DNA of 6,813 nucleotides. Origin: an uncultured Clostridium sp. Lineage in GTDB: Bacteria > Bacillota > Clostridia > TANB77 > CAG-508. Positions 5,561 to 6,813 of this stretch are shown here, piece after piece. The stretch covers positions 1 to 6,813 of the forward strand of contig USOM01000048.1 of the NCBI GenBank assembly GCA_900556345.1, in the 5' to 3' direction. The position numbers and the translations under genes are program-made. Below the pieces are notes generated by a model. That model was not told the origin of the DNA and made no database searches. It saw nothing but the letters and a program-made list of their open reading frames with translations. How positions within the stretch are numbered: position 1 is the first letter of the stretch; the number at the start of each line of letters is the position of its first letter.

Positions 5561-6813
5561 TTATCTATATGATTCAACCTTGTATTCATTTTTACCATCA
5601 AACTTTATCATTATTATTTTGGTAAAATTGTCTTTAGAAGGTTTGCCAATTTCTTTTATTACTAGACTTCCCTTACATTCATTTAAAGTATCAAAGGTAT
5701 TCATAAAGCCCATTCCAGTACCGCCTTCGTCTTTATGTGTAGTACTTGGTTTCTTTCCTAAGTTTTTTAGAGTTTCTTTTTCAAATTCAATACCTGAGTC
5801 ATATATGTATAATCCATAACATCCATCTATTTTTCCTAATTTTACTAAAATACTTTTATTTATATTATCTGTATGCTTTATAGCTATGATTGCATCTTTT
5901 ATGTGGTCAGCAATTAGGATTTCTAGTTGCTCTACTGTTATTATATTGTTTATTATGTGATAAACATTTCCGATTATTTGTAGGTTAAAGTCAATTTTAT
6001 TTTTTACACATTCTGATTGCATAAATTCTAACATATCATCTATTTGTGTTATTTCTGTTTTGGTTAAATCTTCTATCGGATTTTTATAAAGCTCCTTTGA
6101 AATATCGTTTAGTCTATCTCTTATTTCTAATTCTCTTGAAAATTCTTCATTCATAAGTAATTGATTTAGTTTATATTCTAAAGACTTTTGTTTATGTGCT
6201 AATGAATGACTTTTTTTACTAAAGTTTAAGTTTTCTTGTTCTAACTTTTCTATTTCTTTTTGTTTGTTGATGATTTCATTATCAGCTTCTTCTAATTGTT
6301 TCATTAGTAATTTTTGTTTGTAGTAGACTTGGAAGGATTTTTTGATTGTAATAAACATTATTATTGAAAGGATTACGATGTTGCATCCTACCTTCCAAGT
6401 CAATGTTTCTTTGCAACTTCTAAATAATTCTATAAAAAACAATATTGTTGTACTTATATTTAGTATTATCATATCAAATTGTTCATAATTTTCTGGATTA
6501 CTAAAGCTTATAATTCCATTTTTTAATCTTCTGTTGTTTATAAAAAGCAAATAAATAACTAAATATGTAATACAAATTCCAATAATTGCAATTATTCTAT
6601 TTTGCGTATGAAATATTATGTTAGGAATACTATTCATAGCTGTTGATATAAAAAATATACTAAAACTAATCCCCAAAGAGACAATTGCTATAACTGCGGC
6701 TGTTCCTATTGACCTTTTTGATTTTTGTATAAAAATTAATGTTATAAATATAATCAATAAAACCATAGAGTAAATTGGTTCATCTTTAACCCTCAATAAA
6801 GTATATAAATATG
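5561..6813 (-). CDS. GHKL sensor histidine kinase, 5'-truncated by contig edge
   Basis: This is a membrane sensor with a cytoplasmic ATPase domain of the AgrC-like GHKL group. Counting residues from the TTG at 6796, hydrophobic segments lie at about 11-23, 30-51, 66-86, 108-126 and 135-151. A charged coiled coil (160-192), a dimerisation helix with SHSLAHKQKSLEYKL (196-210) and the ATPase domain (about 285-400) follow. The ATPase boxes are ADHIKDAIIAI (296-306), IYDSGIEF (331-338) and GGTGMGFMNTF (358-368). The frame stays open to the window end, the TTG has no Shine-Dalgarno, and AgrC-type sensors usually have six membrane helices. The gene therefore probably continues past the edge. The histidine box lacks the usual RHD..N, and Asp replaces the metal-binding Asn of the N box. 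No response regulator is in view. lexA follows with its own promoter. Confidence 0.85.
   Translation of the reverse strand, partial: YLYTLLRVKDEPIYSMVLLIIFITLIFIQKSKRSIGTAAVIAIVSLGISFSIFFISTAMNSIPNIIFHTQNRIIAIIGICITYLVIYLLFINNRRLKNGIISFSNPENYEQFDMIILNISTTILFFIELFRSCKETLTWKVGCNIVILSIIMFITIKKSFQVYYKQKLLMKQLEEADNEIINKQKEIEKLEQENLNFSKKSHSLAHKQKSLEYKLNQLLMNEEFSRELEIRDRLNDISKELYKNPIEDLTKTEITQIDDMLEFMQSECVKNKIDFNLQIIGNVYHIINNIITVEQLEILIADHIKDAIIAIKHTDNINKSILVKLGKIDGCYGLYIYDSGIEFEKETLKNLGKKPSTTHKDEGGTGMGFMNTFDTLNECKGSLVIKEIGKPSKDNFTKIIMIKFDGKNEYKVESYR

Noticed and set aside
6794..6796. TTG as the true start of the kinase
   Set aside because: There is no Shine-Dalgarno before it, the frame is open to the window edge, and the membrane domain looks one helix short, so truncation is more likely.

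Overview
The window looks like the end of an AT-rich Firmicutes contig, most likely an uncultured clostridium. This rests on strongly A/T-biased codons, AGGAG-type ribosome binding sites, sigma-A promoters with TTGACA/TATAAT-like boxes, a Bacillus-type LexA, and a cell-wall operon of clostridial style. Bases 1-31 are not genomic. They match the Illumina Nextera read-2 adapter plus Tn5 mosaic end at 29 of 31 positions, so the contig starts with uncut library adapter. The other edge cuts through an open reading frame, so the sequence ends inside a gene there too.

Layout: the only plus-strand gene is a tRNA-Leu(CAA) at 132-214, with its own promoter and a hairpin terminator that also suits the converging minus-strand transcripts. 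Every protein gene is on the minus strand. In transcription order from the right edge these are: a 5'-truncated membrane GHKL histidine kinase; lexA with a strong promoter of its own; a membrane-anchored stalk/SH3-like protein; mltG; a stem-loop terminator; dapA; a 52-bp near-perfect palindrome; a promoter; an HD-domain hydrolase; and dapB, which overlaps the HD gene by 4 bases (ATGA).

Function: lexA, the stalk/SH3 protein and mltG are spaced 26 and 15 bp apart, read as one operon and end at one terminator. This would place a membrane-attached envelope protein and a glycan-chain-releasing lytic transglycosylase under the LexA promoter. dapA and dapB encode the two consecutive first committed steps of the diaminopimelate/lysine pathway, which supplies peptidoglycan and lysine. 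They are split by a palindrome and a promoter, and dapB is translationally coupled to an HD hydrolase of unknown substrate. The kinase belongs to a GHKL group with non-canonical catalytic boxes.

No CRISPR array, intact insertion sequence, defence system, prophage gene or riboswitch is visible. The points most worth a second look are the adapter at the contig start, the palindrome, the SH3 protein that seems to carry only a scrap of a GH18 domain, the unusual kinase boxes, and the lexA promoter, which has an inverted repeat but no canonical LexA box.
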